A stretch of DNA of 64,000 bases. Origin: Oscillibacter valericigenes. Lineage in GTDB: Bacteria; Bacillota; Clostridia; Oscillospirales; Oscillospiraceae. A program made the translations under genes and the position numbers. The stretch spans positions 1-64,000 of the forward strand of contig NZ_JAFBIQ010000007.1 of NCBI RefSeq assembly GCF_021531315.1. The letters are read 5' to 3'. Below are positions 9,086 to 19,476 of this stretch, in pieces (position 1 is the stretch's first letter; each line of letters begins with the position of its first letter). The notes under the pieces are model-generated. The model worked only from the letters and a program-made list of their open reading frames with translations, had not been told where the DNA came from and ran no database searches.

Positions 9086-9715
9086 TTACTTCAGCACGGC
9101 GAGGATCGCCTTGGAGGTGGCTTCGACTGTGCCCATATCCTCCACGGGATAGAGAACGCCGCGGGACTGGTAGAAGTCCTTGAGCGGTTCCGTCTCCCTA
9201 TGATAGACCGCAAGACGGTTCTTCACCGTCTCCGGTGCATCATCCTTCCGAGTGACGAGCTTGCCGCCGCAGGCGTCGCAGACGCCCTCGACCTTCGGCG
9301 GAACTGCCTTGATGTGGTAGCTCGCGCCGCAGTGCTCGCACACTCTGCGTCCGCTCATGCGCTCCATGATGGTCTCGTCGGAGATCTCCAGGGAAACGAC
9401 ATGGTCAAACGCGATACCGGCCGCCTCAAGCGCCTCCGCCTGCGCGATCGTGCGGGGCACACCGTCAAGGATGTAGCCCTTCGCACAATCGGATTCGGCA
9501 AGACGCTCTGTGATAATGCCGATGATGACCTCATCGGGCACCAGATGGCCTTCGTCCATATAGGTCTTGGCCTTCATTCCCGTCGGCGTGCCGTTTTTGA
9601 TGGCCGCGCGCAGAATGTTACCGGTTGAAATCGTAGGAATTCCAAGCTCATCGGCGAGGATCGCGGCCTGTGTGCCCTTTCCCGCGCCGGGAGCGCCCAA
9701 TAAAATCAGTTTCAT
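9086..9715 (-). CDS. adk: Adenylate kinase (zinc-binding LID)
   Basis: Interconverts ATP plus AMP with two ADP. It has 209 residues, with the P-loop 'GAPGAGKGT' (7-15) and the long-form LID domain carrying 'CEHC' and 'CDAC', the four-cysteine zinc site typical of Gram-positive enzymes. It lies between secY and map, as in other Firmicutes. Confidence 0.97.
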   Translation of the reverse strand: MKLILLGAPGAGKGTQAAILADELGIPTISTGNILRAAIKNGTPTGMKAKTYMDEGHLVPDEVIIGIITERLAESDCAKGYILDGVPRTIAQAEALEAAGIAFDHVVSLEISDETIMERMSGRRVCEHCGASYHIKAVPPKVEGVCDACGGKLVTRKDDAPETVKNRLAVYHRETEPLKDFYQSRGVLYPVEDMGTVEATSKAILAVLK

Positions 9716-9728
9716 TTTTTCGCCTTTC

Positions 9729-11021
9729 TTACTCGAGGAAGCCCTTATACTGACGCATCAGCATCTGGGATTCCAAAGCCTGTACGGTCTCCAGCGCAAC
9801 ACCGACAACGATGATGACCGAGGTGCCGCCGATGGCAAGCGAATAGTTGCCAAGGCTCTTGCCGACGATCAGCGGCGCGATGGCCACGATGCCGAGGTAG
9901 ATCGCACCGAACAGCGTGACCTTGTTGAGCACCTTCGCGATGAACTGGCTGGTGGGCTGGCCCGGACGGAAACCGGGGATGAAGCCGCCGTTCTTCTTGA
10001 GGTTGTTGGAGATCTCAACGGGGTTGAACTGAATGGTGGCGTAGAAGTAGCTGAAGCCGATGATCATCAGGAAGTAAACGATCAGGTAGATCACGGACTT
10101 CGTGTCGATCGCGCTGTAAATAGAGTAAGCGACAGGGCTGGTTTCCTTGTTCGGCGTGCCGACAAAAGCCCAGACCGTAGCGGGCAGAGACGCGATGGAC
10201 TGCGCAAAGATGATGGGCAGAACGCCGGACATATTCACCTTCATGGGAAGGGTGGATGCCTGGCCGCCGTACATCTTGCGGCCGACCTGACGCTTCGCGT
10301 ACTGCACGGGGATGCGGCGCTCGGCGCCGTTGACATGGACGATGAGAACGATCATCGCAAGGATGCCCAGCAGCACCAAAGCGAGCCACAGGTAGCCGAT
10401 GCTGCCCTCTTGGGCGACAAAGTAACGACCGGTGGTGATCGCGGTGGGGACGCGGGCGAGGATGCCGGCAAAGAGGATCATGGAGATGCCGTTGCCGACG
10501 CCGAACTCGTTGACCTGCTCACCGAGCCACATGACGAAGGAAGAACCGGCGACGAGCGTCACGATGATGACCAGAGCGACCCAGATGCCGGTCTGCTCAA
10601 GGATGCCGTAGTTCTTGCAGATCATATAGTAGCCGAAGGCCTGAAGAAGAGCGATAGCGACCGTTGCGTAGCGCGTGATGGAAGCGATCTTCTTCTTGCC
10701 GGCCTCGCCGCCGTCGCGCGCAAGGCGCTCAAGGGCGGGGATGGCGATGGTCAGAAGCTGAATGATGATCGAGCTGTTGATATAGGGCTGTACGCCGAGG
10801 GCGAAGACCGTAGCCTGCGCGAAGGCGCCGCCGGACATCACGTTGTAGAGGTTCAGGAGGCTGCCGCCGGTGGACTCGATATAGGCGCCGAGCAGCTCCG
10901 TGTTGATATAGGGGGTGGGGATCGCGTTACCGACGCGGAAGATGAGCAGGATCAGCAGAGTGAAGACGATCTTCTTGCGCAGTTCGGGGATACCCCAAGC
11001 CTTACGGATCGTTTGGATCAC
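9729..11021 (-). CDS. secY: Preprotein translocase subunit SecY
   Basis: Channel-forming membrane subunit of the Sec translocase, 430 residues, with about ten hydrophobic segments. The plug and TM2 region shows 'SGGAFAQATVFALGVQPYI', and the C-terminal cytosolic loop shows 'RRIPVQYAKRQVG'. Its start is directly next to the rplO stop. Its partner secG is at 3585-3812. Confidence 0.97.
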   Translation of the reverse strand: MIQTIRKAWGIPELRKKIVFTLLILLIFRVGNAIPTPYINTELLGAYIESTGGSLLNLYNVMSGGAFAQATVFALGVQPYINSSIIIQLLTIAIPALERLARDGGEAGKKKIASITRYATVAIALLQAFGYYMICKNYGILEQTGIWVALVIIVTLVAGSSFVMWLGEQVNEFGVGNGISMILFAGILARVPTAITTGRYFVAQEGSIGYLWLALVLLGILAMIVLIVHVNGAERRIPVQYAKRQVGRKMYGGQASTLPMKVNMSGVLPIIFAQSIASLPATVWAFVGTPNKETSPVAYSIYSAIDTKSVIYLIVYFLMIIGFSYFYATIQFNPVEISNNLKKNGGFIPGFRPGQPTSQFIAKVLNKVTLFGAIYLGIVAIAPLIVGKSLGNYSLAIGGTSVIIVVGVALETVQALESQMLMRQYKGFLE

Positions 11022-11462
11022 TTAGATCACCTCTGCCTTTCCGCCTGCTGCCTCGATAGCCTCCTTGGCAGAAGCGGAGAAAGCAGAAGCCTCCACGTTG
11101 ACCTTCTTCGTGACCTTGCCGTTGCCAAGGACCTTGTAGCCATACTCGCACTTGTTCAGGATACCCTTGGCAAGCAGCGCCTCGGCGTTGACGGTCTCAC
11201 CGTTCTCAAACGCGTTGAGCGCGCTGAGGTTGATGATCTCATAGGGCTTTGCAAAAATGTTGTTGAAGCCGCGCTTCGGGGTGACGCGAGCCAGAGGCAT
11301 CTGGCCGCCTTCAAAACCGATGCGGACGCCGCCGCCGCTGCGGGCCTTCTGGCCCTTGTGACCGCGGCCGCCGGTCTTGCCGTTGCCGGAGCCGGCACCG
11401 CGGCCCTTGCGGTAAGCCTCTTTGGTGGAGCCGGCGGCAGGAGACAGTTCATGTAACTTCAT
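11022..11462 (-). CDS. rplO: 50S ribosomal protein L15
   Basis: Large-subunit protein of 146 residues with the glycine-rich basic N-terminus '[19 protein letters not shown]' and the C-terminal globular domain. The stop codon abuts the secY start, so the two are probably translationally coupled. Confidence 0.97.
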   Translation of the reverse strand: MKLHELSPAAGSTKEAYRKGRGAGSGNGKTGGRGHKGQKARSGGGVRIGFEGGQMPLARVTPKRGFNNIFAKPYEIINLSALNAFENGETVNAEALLAKGILNKCEYGYKVLGNGKVTKKVNVEASAFSASAKEAIEAAGGKAEVI

Positions 11463-11476
11463 TAGACAGCTCCTCC

Positions 11477-11659
11477 TTACTTTTCTTCGGTGACCTGCAG
11501 CAGATAGCCGATCTGGGCGATCTTGCCGCGGGTCTGATCGTTGTCGGGCTGCACGGTGGCATCGCCGATCCGGCGCAGGCCGAGGGAGTTGGCAGTGGCG
11601 ATGTGCTTTTCCAGCCTGCCATTGAGGCTCTTGACGAGCTTGACGTTCAGATTAGCCAT
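11477..11659 (-). CDS. rpmD: 50S ribosomal protein L30
   Basis: Small large-subunit protein, 60 residues, starting '[14 protein letters not shown]' with the core 'LGLRRIGD'. It lies between rpsE and rplO. Confidence 0.95.
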   Translation of the reverse strand: MANLNVKLVKSLNGRLEKHIATANSLGLRRIGDATVQPDNDQTRGKIAQIGYLLQVTEEK

Positions 11660-11671
11660 GTTACTGCCTCC

Positions 11672-12172
11672 TTATCCCACGATTTCTTCCACGCTCTTGC
11701 CGCGGATCTTGGCGACCTGCTCGGGGCTACGCATAGCCTTCAGGCCCTCGAAAGCGGCGCCGACAACGTTGTTGGCGTTGTTGGAGCGCAGGCACTTGGT
11801 ACGAATATCCTTGATACCCGCGGCCTCGACGACGGCACGCACGGCGCCGCCGGCGATCACGCCGGTACCGGGGGCGGCGGGCTTGAGCAGCACGCGGCCC
11901 GCGCCGAACTCACCGATGGTCTCGTGGGGGATGGTGGTGCCGGACAGGGTCACGGTGACCATGTTCTTCTTGGCAGCCTCCAGACCCTTGCGGATCGCCT
12001 CGGGAACTTCAGCAGCTTTGCCAAGGCCGTAGCCGACCTTGCCTTTTCCGTCGCCGACGACCATCAGCGCGGAGAACTTCATAACACGGCCGCCCTTAAC
12101 GGTCTTGGAAACACGGTTGAGGGCAACGAGCTTTTCCATATATTCGCTCGGTTCACGTTCAAATCTGGGCAT
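11672..12172 (-). CDS. rpsE: 30S ribosomal protein S5
   Basis: Small-subunit protein involved in decoding accuracy, 166 residues. It has the double-stranded RNA-binding N-terminal domain ('[19 protein letters not shown]') and the C-terminal domain with '[17 protein letters not shown]'. The spectinomycin-binding loop is intact. Confidence 0.97.
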   Translation of the reverse strand: MPRFEREPSEYMEKLVALNRVSKTVKGGRVMKFSALMVVGDGKGKVGYGLGKAAEVPEAIRKGLEAAKKNMVTVTLSGTTIPHETIGEFGAGRVLLKPAAPGTGVIAGGAVRAVVEAAGIKDIRTKCLRSNNANNVVGAAFEGLKAMRSPEQVAKIRGKSVEEIVG

Positions 12173-12189
12173 TTCGTTGTTCCTCCTTC

Positions 12190-12549
12190 TTAGAATTCCA
12201 GACCGCCCTCACGGGCGCCTTCGGCCAGTTCGGCAACACGGCCATGATACAGGTAACCGCCGCGGTCGAACACGACCGTGCCGATGCCCTTGGCCTTGGC
12301 GCGCTCGGCGATCAGCTTGCCGACCGCACGGGCCGCGGCCTTATTGCCGCCGTTGCCTTCGATCTCTTTGTCCAAAGAGGACGCAGCGACGAGGGTGTTG
12401 CCCGCGACATCGTCGATGATCTGGGCATAGATGTTCTTCTCGCTGCGGAACACATTCAGACGGGGACGCTCGGGAGTGCCGGAGATCTTGGCACGCACTC
12501 TCTTATGGCGCTTGATGCGCTGCGCGTTGGTATCGGGTCTTTTAATCAT
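12190..12549 (-). CDS. rplR: 50S ribosomal protein L18
   Basis: 5S rRNA-binding protein of the central protuberance, 119 residues. It shows '[19 protein letters not shown]' near the N-terminus and ends '[16 protein letters not shown]', typical of L18. Confidence 0.97.
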   Translation of the reverse strand: MIKRPDTNAQRIKRHKRVRAKISGTPERPRLNVFRSEKNIYAQIIDDVAGNTLVAASSLDKEIEGNGGNKAAARAVGKLIAERAKAKGIGTVVFDRGGYLYHGRVAELAEGAREGGLEF

Positions 12550-12563
12550 ATCGGCACACCTCC

Positions 12564-13109
12564 TTACTTCTTGGCGCCGGTCTTACCGACCTTGCGGCGG
12601 ATGACCTCATCCACATACTTGATGCCCTTGCCCTTATACGGCTCGGGAGGACGCTTCTCGCGGACTTCCGCGGCGAACTGGCCGACCTTCTGCTTGTCGC
12701 AGCCGGAGATAACGACCTTGTTCGGACCGGGGACCTCGATGGTGATGCCCTCGATCTCGGACATCTCAACGGGGTGGGAGAAACCGATGGTCAGGACGAG
12801 CTTGTTGCCCTCCTTGGCGGCACGGTAACCGACACCGTTGATCTCGAGCTCCTTCTTGTAGCCCTCGCTCACGCCGACCACCATGTTGTGGAGCAGAGCG
12901 CGGGTGAGGCCGTGGAGCGCGCGGTTTTCCTTCTCATCGTTGGGGCGGGCGACGTGAACGACGCCGGGCTCCTGCGTGAGAGTCATCGCGGGATGAAGCT
13001 GCTGGGTCAGAGAACCCTTGGGGCCCTTGACAGTGACAAGGTTGCCCGCACCGATGGTAACTTCAACACCGGCGGGGACATGAACGGGCATTCTTCCGAT
13101 TCGACTCAT
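12564..13109 (-). CDS. rplF: 50S ribosomal protein L6
   Basis: Large-subunit protein near the factor-binding site, 181 residues with two repeated domains. It starts '[17 protein letters not shown]' and carries the C-terminal signature '[14 protein letters not shown]'. Confidence 0.97.
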   Translation of the reverse strand: MSRIGRMPVHVPAGVEVTIGAGNLVTVKGPKGSLTQQLHPAMTLTQEPGVVHVARPNDEKENRALHGLTRALLHNMVVGVSEGYKKELEINGVGYRAAKEGNKLVLTIGFSHPVEMSEIEGITIEVPGPNKVVISGCDKQKVGQFAAEVREKRPPEPYKGKGIKYVDEVIRRKVGKTGAKK

Positions 13110-13124
13110 TGTTCAATACCCTCC

Positions 13125-13520
13125 TTACCACACGAACGCAAGGACTTCTCCGCCGACATGAGCCGCGCGAGCAGCCTTGTCGGTCATGACGCCCTTAGAG
13201 GTGGAGACGATGGCAATGCCGAGGCCGCGGAGCACGCGGGGCAGCTCGTCCGCGCCGACGTAAACACGCAGGCCGGGCTTGCTGACACGGCGCAGGCCGG
13301 TGATGACCTTGTCCTTGCCGTTGTACTTCAGGGTGATGTGAATGACGCCCTGCGTACCGTCGTCAACGATCTGATAGCTCTTGATATAGCCCTCGTCCAG
13401 CAGGATCTGAGCAATGCTCTTTTTCATGTTGGAGGCGGGGACATCAACAGTGTCATGACGGGCACTGTTGGCGTTGCGGATGCGAGTGAGCATATCCGCA
13501 ATGGGATCGGTGATATGCAT
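13125..13520 (-). CDS. rpsH: 30S ribosomal protein S8
   Basis: 16S rRNA-binding protein, 131 residues, starting '[18 protein letters not shown]' and ending with '[14 protein letters not shown]' and 'GGEVLAFVW'. S8 represses the spc operon in E. coli by binding its mRNA, which matters here because the gene is preceded by an unusually long, structured spacer (13521-13810). Confidence 0.97.
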   Translation of the reverse strand: MHITDPIADMLTRIRNANSARHDTVDVPASNMKKSIAQILLDEGYIKSYQIVDDGTQGVIHITLKYNGKDKVITGLRRVSKPGLRVYVGADELPRVLRGLGIAIVSTSKGVMTDKAARAAHVGGEVLAFVW

Positions 13521-13810
13521 AGTGTAAATCCTCCTAATTTAGAGTTACGGAGTTTCCCCCGTTTCGGTCACGAGGTATCACTGCCAATTTGGAGCGTGCC
13601 CACACGCGTGTGACCACGCGTAATTGACAGTGACCTTTCGCGATCCTTATCGCCAGGGCGTCCATATCACAACGCCCCTGGTTAAGAGTTCATCGGAGAG
13701 CAGGCTCTCCAAAATCGGTCCTTCTTGAGATTTTTCGTTAGGCGAGGCGGCGGGACGCCGGCGTACTTTGTGTACGCCAAGTCACGCCAACGAAGCATAG
13801 CGGAAAAAGA
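13521..13810 (-). ncRNA. Structured 290-nt spacer between rpsN and rpsH
   Basis: No ORF is supported. Reading the minus strand, at least four stems follow each other: GGCGTAC with GTACGCC (near 13779/13767); GGAGAG with CTCTCC (13710-13695); a CCAGGGGCGT stem closed by ACGCCCTGG (13681-13652); and a nested stem of ACGCGTG with CACACGCGT inside CACTGTCAATT with AATTGGCAGTG (13632-13578). Other genes of this operon are 10-20 bases apart. It could be an autoregulatory site or an inserted palindromic element. Confidence 0.5.
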
Positions 13811-13996
13811 TCAGAAGGAGGCTTTGCGGACGCCGGGGATCTCGCCCTTATAGGCCAGCTCGCGGAAGCAGATACGGCAGACGCCGTAGTCACGCAGATA
13901 GGCGTGAGGGCGGCCGCAGATCTTGCAGCGGTTGTACTTACGGGTGGAGAACTTAGCAGGAGCCTGCTGCTTGAGAATCATAGATTTCTTAGCCAT
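13811..13996 (-). CDS. rpsN: 30S ribosomal protein S14, type Z
   Basis: Short zinc-binding form of S14, 61 residues, with cysteines 24, 27, 40 and 43 ('CKIC' and 'CRIC'). It starts '[13 protein letters not shown]', as many clostridial type-Z proteins do. It lies between rplE and rpsH. Confidence 0.96.
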   Translation of the reverse strand: MAKKSMILKQQAPAKFSTRKYNRCKICGRPHAYLRDYGVCRICFRELAYKGEIPGVRKASF

Positions 13997-14013
13997 TTCA
14001 CATATCCTCCTAC

Positions 14014-14553
14014 TTAGCGTTCAAAGGGAGCGCCGACCTGCGTGAGCAGCTCGCGGGCCTCTTCGTCGGTCTTGGCGGTGGTGCAGATGACGATGTCCAT
14101 GCCGCGGATCTTGTCGATCTTGTCGTACTCGATCTCGGGGAAGATCAGCTGCTCCTTGATGCCGAGGGCATAGTTACCGCGGCCGTCGAAGGCGTTGGCG
14201 CTGATGCCGCGGAAGTCGCGGACACGGGGAAGCGCCACATTGAACAGACGATCGAGGAACTCCCACATCTTCTCGCCGCGCAGGGTGACCTTCGCGCCGA
14301 CGGGCATACCTTCACGCAGCTTGAAGTTCGCAACGGACTTCTTGGCGTTGGTGATGATGGCCTTCTGGCCGGTGATGGTGGAGAGGTCACGCACGACCGC
14401 CTCGAGAACCTTCGCATTCTCACGAGCCTCGCCGCAGCCGACGTTGACGACGACCTTCTCGATCTTGGGGACCTGCATCATGGAGGTGTAGCCGAACTTC
14501 TTAAAGAGAGCAGGCGCCACTTCCGCAACATACTTTTCTTTCAGTCTTGCCAT
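14014..14553 (-). CDS. rplE: 50S ribosomal protein L5
   Basis: 5S rRNA-binding protein of the central protuberance, 179 residues. It shows '[20 protein letters not shown]' in the middle and '[19 protein letters not shown]' near the C-terminus. Confidence 0.97.
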   Translation of the reverse strand: MARLKEKYVAEVAPALFKKFGYTSMMQVPKIEKVVVNVGCGEARENAKVLEAVVRDLSTITGQKAIITNAKKSVANFKLREGMPVGAKVTLRGEKMWEFLDRLFNVALPRVRDFRGISANAFDGRGNYALGIKEQLIFPEIEYDKIDKIRGMDIVICTTAKTDEEARELLTQVGAPFER

Positions 14554-14573
14554 AGTGTTACAACTCTCCTTTC

Positions 14574-14885
14574 TTACAGCTCAGCGCCGCACTTCTTGCA
14601 GACGCGGGTCTTCTTGCCGCCCTCGACCTTGTGGGCGACGCGGGTGCCCTTGCCGCACTTGGGGCAGACCACCTGCACCTTGGAGGCATACAGCGCGGCC
14701 TCGCGCTCGACAATGCCGCCGGTCTCGCCCTGCTTGCGGGGCTTGATGTGGCAGGTCACCTTGTTGATGCCCTCGACCACGACCTTGGCTTCGCTGGGAA
14801 CGGTGCCGAGCACCTTGCCCTGCTTGCCCTTGTCCTTGCCGGACAGGACGATAACGGTATCGCCCTTTTTCACATTCATAGCCAT
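14574..14885 (-). CDS. rplX: 50S ribosomal protein L24 (zinc-ribbon form)
   Basis: Assembly initiator of the large subunit, 103 residues. The N-terminal KOW motif reads '[20 protein letters not shown]'. The C-terminus carries 'CPKCGKGTR' and 'CKKCGAEL', a four-cysteine zinc ribbon. Confidence 0.97.
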   Translation of the reverse strand: MAMNVKKGDTVIVLSGKDKGKQGKVLGTVPSEAKVVVEGINKVTCHIKPRKQGETGGIVEREAALYASKVQVVCPKCGKGTRVAHKVEGGKKTRVCKKCGAEL

Positions 14886-14900
14886 TTCTTCAAGCCCTCC

Positions 14901-15269
14901 TTACACAACTTCGGGAGCGAGGGACAGGATCTTCATGTAATCCTTGTCGCGCAGCTCACGGGCGACGGGCCCAAAGATACGGGTGCCGCGGGGGTTCTTG
15001 TCGTCCTTGATGAGGACGGCGGCGTTCTCGTCAAAGCGGACATAGGTGCCGTCGTTGCGGCGGACGCCCTTGGCGCTGCGGACGATCACGGCCTTGACGA
15101 CCTCGCCCTTCTTGACCGTGCCGCCGGGCTGGGCCTTACGGACAGACGCCACGATGACATCGCCGATGTTGCCGTACTTGCGGCTGGAGCCGCCGAGCAC
15201 ACGGATGCACTTGATCTCCTTGGCACCGGTATTATCGGCAACCTTGAGGAAACTCTCTTGCTGAATCAT
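14901..15269 (-). CDS. rplN: 50S ribosomal protein L14
   Basis: Large-subunit interface protein, 122 residues, starting '[19 protein letters not shown]' and ending '[18 protein letters not shown]', both diagnostic of L14. Confidence 0.97.
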   Translation of the reverse strand: MIQQESFLKVADNTGAKEIKCIRVLGGSSRKYGNIGDVIVASVRKAQPGGTVKKGEVVKAVIVRSAKGVRRNDGTYVRFDENAAVLIKDDKNPRGTRIFGPVARELRDKDYMKILSLAPEVV

Positions 15270-15284
15270 ACTTCCGGTACCTCC

Positions 15285-15548
15285 TTACTTAGCCTTTTCG
15301 ACGATCTCGACCACGCGCCAGCGCTTGTCCTTGGACAGGGGACGGGTCTCCATCACCTTGACGGTATCGCCGATACCGCACTCGTTGTTCTCATCGTGGG
15401 CCTTGAGCTTATAGGTGCGGCCGACGATCTTCTTATACAGGGGGTGCGCGACGCGGTCGGCGATCGCAACGACGACGGTCTTATCCATCTTGTCGGAAAC
15501 GACCTTGCCCACGCGGACCTTACGGGAGGAAATTCTCTTCTCTTCCAT
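15285..15548 (-). CDS. rpsQ: 30S ribosomal protein S17
   Basis: 16S rRNA-binding OB-fold protein, 87 residues, starting '[19 protein letters not shown]'. The start at 15548 has GGAGG upstream; a start seven codons earlier would overlap rpmC and lacks a ribosome-binding site. Confidence 0.95.
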   Translation of the reverse strand: MEEKRISSRKVRVGKVVSDKMDKTVVVAIADRVAHPLYKKIVGRTYKLKAHDENNECGIGDTVKVMETRPLSKDKRWRVVEIVEKAK

Positions 15549-15549
15549 G

Positions 15550-15747
15550 TTACTTCTCCTCCTTTTCACGGATCATGGTTTTGACTCGGGCAATATCACG
15601 CTTGGTCTCAACGAGCTTCTGAGGATTGTCAAGCTGATTGGTCGCGTGCTGCATGCGCAGGAAAAACAGATCCTTCTTCAGGGCGTCGAGCTTCTCATTG
15701 AGCTGAGCGACGCTCATTGCACGAACTTCACTTGCCTTCATCTTCAT
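15550..15747 (-). CDS. rpmC: 50S ribosomal protein L29
   Basis: Large-subunit protein near the exit tunnel, 65 residues, two helices, with '[20 protein letters not shown]'. Its ATG overlaps the rplP stop (ATGA, 15744-15747), indicating translational coupling. A second Met two codons in could also serve. Confidence 0.95.
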   Translation of the reverse strand: MKMKASEVRAMSVAQLNEKLDALKKDLFFLRMQHATNQLDNPQKLVETKRDIARVKTMIREKEEK

Positions 15748-16178
15748 TCACCTACTTCCTGGGTCTCGGTGTCCTCGCGGCGGACGACCTTCGTCTTGAT
15801 GGGCAGCTTGTGGCTGGCCAGACGAAGCGCCTCGCGGGCGACATCTTCGGGAACGCCGGCGATCTCGAACATCACGCGGCCGGGCTTAACAACAGCAACC
15901 CAATACTCAGGGGAGCCCTTACCGGAACCCATACGGGTCTCAGCCGGCTTCTGAGTGACGGGCTTATCGGGGAAGATCTTGATCCACACCTGACCGCCGC
16001 GCTTGGTGTAGCGGGTCATGGCGATACGGGCGGCCTCGATCTGGTTGCTGGTGATCCAGGCGGGCTCAACGGCGACAAGACCGAACTCACCGTAGGTGAC
16101 GGTGTTGCCGCGCATGGCCTTACCGGTCATGCGGCCGCGCTGCACGCGGCGATACTTTACTCTCTTCGGCAGAAGCAT
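15744..16178 (-). CDS. rplP: 50S ribosomal protein L16
   Basis: Large-subunit protein near the A site, 144 residues, starting '[19 protein letters not shown]' and carrying '[19 protein letters not shown]'. It overlaps rpsC by one base (TAATG) and rpmC by four. Confidence 0.97.
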   Translation of the reverse strand: MLLPKRVKYRRVQRGRMTGKAMRGNTVTYGEFGLVAVEPAWITSNQIEAARIAMTRYTKRGGQVWIKIFPDKPVTQKPAETRMGSGKGSPEYWVAVVKPGRVMFEIAGVPEDVAREALRLASHKLPIKTKVVRREDTETQEVGE

Positions 16179-17035
16179 TAGTGAGCCCCTCCTTCCTTAT
16201 TCTCTGCGGGCTTGCGGAAGCCGCCCTGCGGACGGTCGCCCTGGGGACGGTTGCCGGTGCGGTTGAAGCCGCCCTGGCCGTCGCGGCGCTGGAACCCCTG
16301 GCCGTCACGGCGGGGACGACGGTCACCGTCGCGGCGAGGACGACGCTCGCGGCGCTCCTCGTAAGGCTTGGTGGTATCCAGCGTGCGGGGAGTGGTGCGC
16401 AGGGTCTGGGTGAGGACCTCGCCCTTGTAGATCCAGACCTTCACGCCGATGCGGCCGAAGGTGGTCGCAGCCTCGGCAAAGCCGTAGTCGATGTCGGCGC
16501 GGATGGTCTGCAGGGGAATGGTGCCCTCGTGATAGTGCTCAACGCCCGCGATCTCGCGGCCGCCGAGACGACCGGTGCAGCAGCACTTGATACCCTTGGC
16601 GCCGGCGCGCATGGCGCGGCCCATGGCGTTCTTCATCGCGCGGCGGTGAGAAATACGCTTCTCAAGCTGCTGGGCGATGTTCTCAGCGACGAGCTGAGCG
16701 TCCATGTCGGGAGAGCGGACCTCAACGATGTTGAGCTTGACCTTCTTGCCGATCATGGCTTCGACCGCGGCGCGGACCTTCTCGACCTCGGCGCCATCCT
16801 TGCCGATGACCATGCCCGGACGCGCGCAATGCACGAACAGGGTGACGACGTCGTTGGAGCGCTCGATCTCGATCTTGGGCACGCCCGCGCCGTACAGGGT
16901 CTTCTTGAGGAACTTGCGGATGTTGTAATCTTCAACGATCAGGTCGCCGACCTTCTCGTCCTTGGCATACCAACGGGAGTCCCAGTCTTTGATGACGCCA
17001 ACGCGCATGCCGTGGGGATTAACTTTCTGTCCCAT
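16178..17035 (-). CDS. rpsC: 30S ribosomal protein S3 with an RG-rich tail
   Basis: Small-subunit protein lining the mRNA entry channel, 285 residues, longer than the usual 210-235. Residues 1-220 are a normal S3 with a type-II KH domain ('[20 protein letters not shown]') and C-terminal domain ('[16 protein letters not shown]'). From about 225 a low-complexity tail follows, rich in Arg, Gly, Asp and Gln, with repeats such as RRPRRDG and [10 protein letters not shown]. The tail is probably disordered and RNA-binding; this is inference. Confidence 0.95.
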   Translation of the reverse strand: MGQKVNPHGMRVGVIKDWDSRWYAKDEKVGDLIVEDYNIRKFLKKTLYGAGVPKIEIERSNDVVTLFVHCARPGMVIGKDGAEVEKVRAAVEAMIGKKVKLNIVEVRSPDMDAQLVAENIAQQLEKRISHRRAMKNAMGRAMRAGAKGIKCCCTGRLGGREIAGVEHYHEGTIPLQTIRADIDYGFAEAATTFGRIGVKVWIYKGEVLTQTLRTTPRTLDTTKPYEERRERRPRRDGDRRPRRDGQGFQRRDGQGGFNRTGNRPQGDRPQGGFRKPAENKEGGAH

Positions 17036-17052
17036 AAAACTGTCTCCTCCCT

Positions 17053-17388
17053 TTATTCCTTCTCCGCCACGGCGAGCGTGACATGAGAGGTACGCTTGTT
17101 GATGCGATAGCCGCGGCCCTTGCTGGCGGGGATCATGCGCTTGAGGATCGGGCCGCCGGTGGCGTAAACCTCGCTCACATAGAGCTTGCCGGTGTCCATG
17201 CTGAAGTTGTTCTCAGCATTGGCGACAGCGCTCTTGAGCAGCTTGATGAGGGGCTCGGACGCAGCCTTGGGGGTGTTCATCAGAATCGCTATGGCCGTAC
17301 CGACATCCTTGCCGCGGATCAGATCGCAGACGATCTGGACCTTGCGCGGAGAGATGCGGACATATCTCAGATAAGCTTTAGCTTCCAT
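17053..17388 (-). CDS. rplV: 50S ribosomal protein L22
   Basis: Tunnel-lining protein, 111 residues, starting '[19 protein letters not shown]' and ending with '[20 protein letters not shown]'. The start at 17388 is eight bases from GGAGG; an upstream ATG at 17397 directly touches the GGAGG and is unlikely. Confidence 0.95.
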   Translation of the reverse strand: MEAKAYLRYVRISPRKVQIVCDLIRGKDVGTAIAILMNTPKAASEPLIKLLKSAVANAENNFSMDTGKLYVSEVYATGGPILKRMIPASKGRGYRINKRTSHVTLAVAEKE

Positions 17389-17406
17389 ATTCTGCATCCT
17401 CCTTCT

Positions 17407-17670
17407 TTAAGACTTCTTGGCGTGGCCGCGGAAGGTACGGGTGGGAGCAAACTCGCCGAGCTTGTGGCCGACCATATCTTCCTGCACATAAACGGGCACA
17501 TGCTTGCGGCCGTCATAGACCGCGATGGTGTGGCCGACGAAGGAGGGGAAGATCGTGGAGCTGCGGCTCCATGTCTTGAGGACCTTCTTCTCGCCGGTCT
17601 TGTTCATTTCTTCGACTCGCTTGATCAGCTCAGGGGCAACAAACGGGCCTTTTTTAACGCTTCTGCTCAT
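17407..17670 (-). CDS. rpsS: 30S ribosomal protein S19
   Basis: Small-subunit head protein, 87 residues, starting '[19 protein letters not shown]' and carrying '[16 protein letters not shown]'. Confidence 0.97.
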   Translation of the reverse strand: MSRSVKKGPFVAPELIKRVEEMNKTGEKKVLKTWSRSSTIFPSFVGHTIAVYDGRKHVPVYVQEDMVGHKLGEFAPTRTFRGHAKKS

Positions 17671-17685
17671 TGTTCCTTTGCCTCC

Positions 17686-18522
17686 TTACTTCTCATTACG
17701 ACGCTTGACGATGAACTTGTTCGTCGGGTTCTTCTTGGAGCGGGTCTTGTAACCCATCGCAGGCTTGCCCCAAGGAGTGACAGGGCCGGGACGGCCAACG
17801 GGCGCCTTGCCCTCGCCGCCGCCGTGGGGGTGGTCGCAGGGGTTCATGACGCTGCCGCGGACGGTCGGACGCCAACCCATGTGGCGCTTGCGGCCGGCCT
17901 TACCGATCTGAATGTTCTCGTGGTCGAGATTGCCGACCTGACCGATGCAGGCGGTGCAGTTGGTGCGCACGATACGCACCTCGCCGGAGGGCATACGGAT
18001 CTGCGCGTCGCCGTTCTCCTTCGCCATCAGCTGCGCGGCGGTGCCGGCGGAGCGGACGAGCTGAGCGCCCTTGCCGGGGTGCATCTCGATGTTGTGGATG
18101 ACCGTACCGACAGGGATGTTGGCGATGGGCAGGCAGTTGCCGGGCTTAATATCGGCGGAAGCAGAGGAGATGATCTTGTCACCGGCGGCGAGGCCGACGG
18201 GAGCGATCACATAGCGGCGCTCGCCGTCCTCGTACTCGACGAGAGCGATGTAGGCGCTGCGGTTGGGGTCATACTCCAGACGCAGGACCGTTGCGAACAT
18301 ATCGGTCTTGTCGCGCTTGAAGTCGATGATGCGGTACTTCTGCTTGTTGCCGCCGCCGTGATGGCGGACGGTGATGCGGCCATAGCTGTTGCGGCCGGCG
18401 TTCTTCTTGAGAACTCTGGTCAGCTTGCGCTCGGGCTTGGCCTTCTTGTCGATCCCCTCGAAGGCGGACACGGTCATGTGACGGCGGGAGGGGGTAGTGG
18501 GCTTATAAGTCTTGATAGCCAT
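17686..18522 (-). CDS. rplB: 50S ribosomal protein L2
   Basis: Peptidyl-transferase-centre protein, 278 residues, starting '[19 protein letters not shown]' and carrying the C-terminal signature '[18 protein letters not shown]'. Confidence 0.97.
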   Translation of the reverse strand: MAIKTYKPTTPSRRHMTVSAFEGIDKKAKPERKLTRVLKKNAGRNSYGRITVRHHGGGNKQKYRIIDFKRDKTDMFATVLRLEYDPNRSAYIALVEYEDGERRYVIAPVGLAAGDKIISSASADIKPGNCLPIANIPVGTVIHNIEMHPGKGAQLVRSAGTAAQLMAKENGDAQIRMPSGEVRIVRTNCTACIGQVGNLDHENIQIGKAGRKRHMGWRPTVRGSVMNPCDHPHGGGEGKAPVGRPGPVTPWGKPAMGYKTRSKKNPTNKFIVKRRNEK

Positions 18523-18537
18523 TGTTCATTCTCCTCC

Positions 18538-18834
18538 TTACACCATGCCCTCGAACACTTCGATGGTCTTGGAATCTTCCGTGAGCTGGACATAAGCCTT
18601 CTTCCAGCTGCGGGTGGTGCCGGGACGACCCGCGCCCATGCGCTTGGCCTTGCCGGCGACGTTGACGGTGTTGACCTTGGCGACCTTGACGCCGAAGATC
18701 TGCTCGACCGCGTTCTTGATCTCGATCTTGCCGGCATCCCTGGCGACCTCGAAGACATACTTCTTGTCCGCGACGGCTGCCATGGAGCGTTCGGTGATGA
18801 TCGGACGGATGACGATATCGTAAACGTTAGCCAT
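18538..18834 (-). CDS. rplW: 50S ribosomal protein L23
   Basis: Docking protein at the exit tunnel for trigger factor and SRP, 98 residues. It shows 'RPIITERSMAAVADKKYVF' near the N-terminus. Its start overlaps the rplD stop. Confidence 0.96.
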   Translation of the reverse strand: MANVYDIVIRPIITERSMAAVADKKYVFEVARDAGKIEIKNAVEQIFGVKVAKVNTVNVAGKAKRMGAGRPGTTRSWKKAYVQLTEDSKTIEVFEGMV

Positions 18835-19457
18835 TATGCGAACACCTCCTCGATCACTGCGAGGGCATCCTTGTCGATGACCAGGTTCTTGGCGTTGATC
18901 AGGTCATAGACATTGATGAGCTTTGCAGGGCTGGTGACAACGCCCGGAATGTTGCGGGCACTCTTGACGACGGTATCGTTGACCTCGGGGGTCACGACGA
19001 CGGACTTGCCCTCCGCGTTGACGGCGGTGAGGAAGTTCTTGAAGTTCTTGGTCTTGATCTCGTCCATCGCGATCTTGTCGACGACGACGATCTCACCAGC
19101 CTGTGCCTTGGCGGAGAGAACGGACTTGAGCGCGAGGCGCTTGACCTTCTTATTGAGCACGTAGCTGTAAGAGCGGGGCTTGGGGGCAAACGCGATGCCG
19201 CCGTGCGTCCACTGCGGAGAGCGGGTGCTGCCCTGACGGGCGCGGCCGGTGCCCTTCTGGCGCCACGGCTTGCGGCCGCCGCCGGAAACCTCAGCACGGG
19301 TCAGAGCGCTCTGGGTGCCCTGACGGCAGTTGGCAAGGTGATTTTTCACGACCTCGTGAACAACGCTCATGTTCGGCTCGATGCCGAAGATCGCGTCGCT
19401 CAGCTCCACGGTACCGACTTCGGCACCGGTCATGCTGACAACTTTAATCGTAGACAT
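18834..19457 (-). CDS. rplD: 50S ribosomal protein L4
   Basis: Tunnel protein of 207 residues with the extended loop 'GGGRKPWRQKGTGRARQGS'. In E. coli L4 represses the S10 operon; no such site could be proven here. Confidence 0.97.
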   Translation of the reverse strand: MSTIKVVSMTGAEVGTVELSDAIFGIEPNMSVVHEVVKNHLANCRQGTQSALTRAEVSGGGRKPWRQKGTGRARQGSTRSPQWTHGGIAFAPKPRSYSYVLNKKVKRLALKSVLSAKAQAGEIVVVDKIAMDEIKTKNFKNFLTAVNAEGKSVVVTPEVNDTVVKSARNIPGVVTSPAKLINVYDLINAKNLVIDKDALAVIEEVFA

Positions 19458-19476
19458 TCTTTAAGCACTCCTTTCC

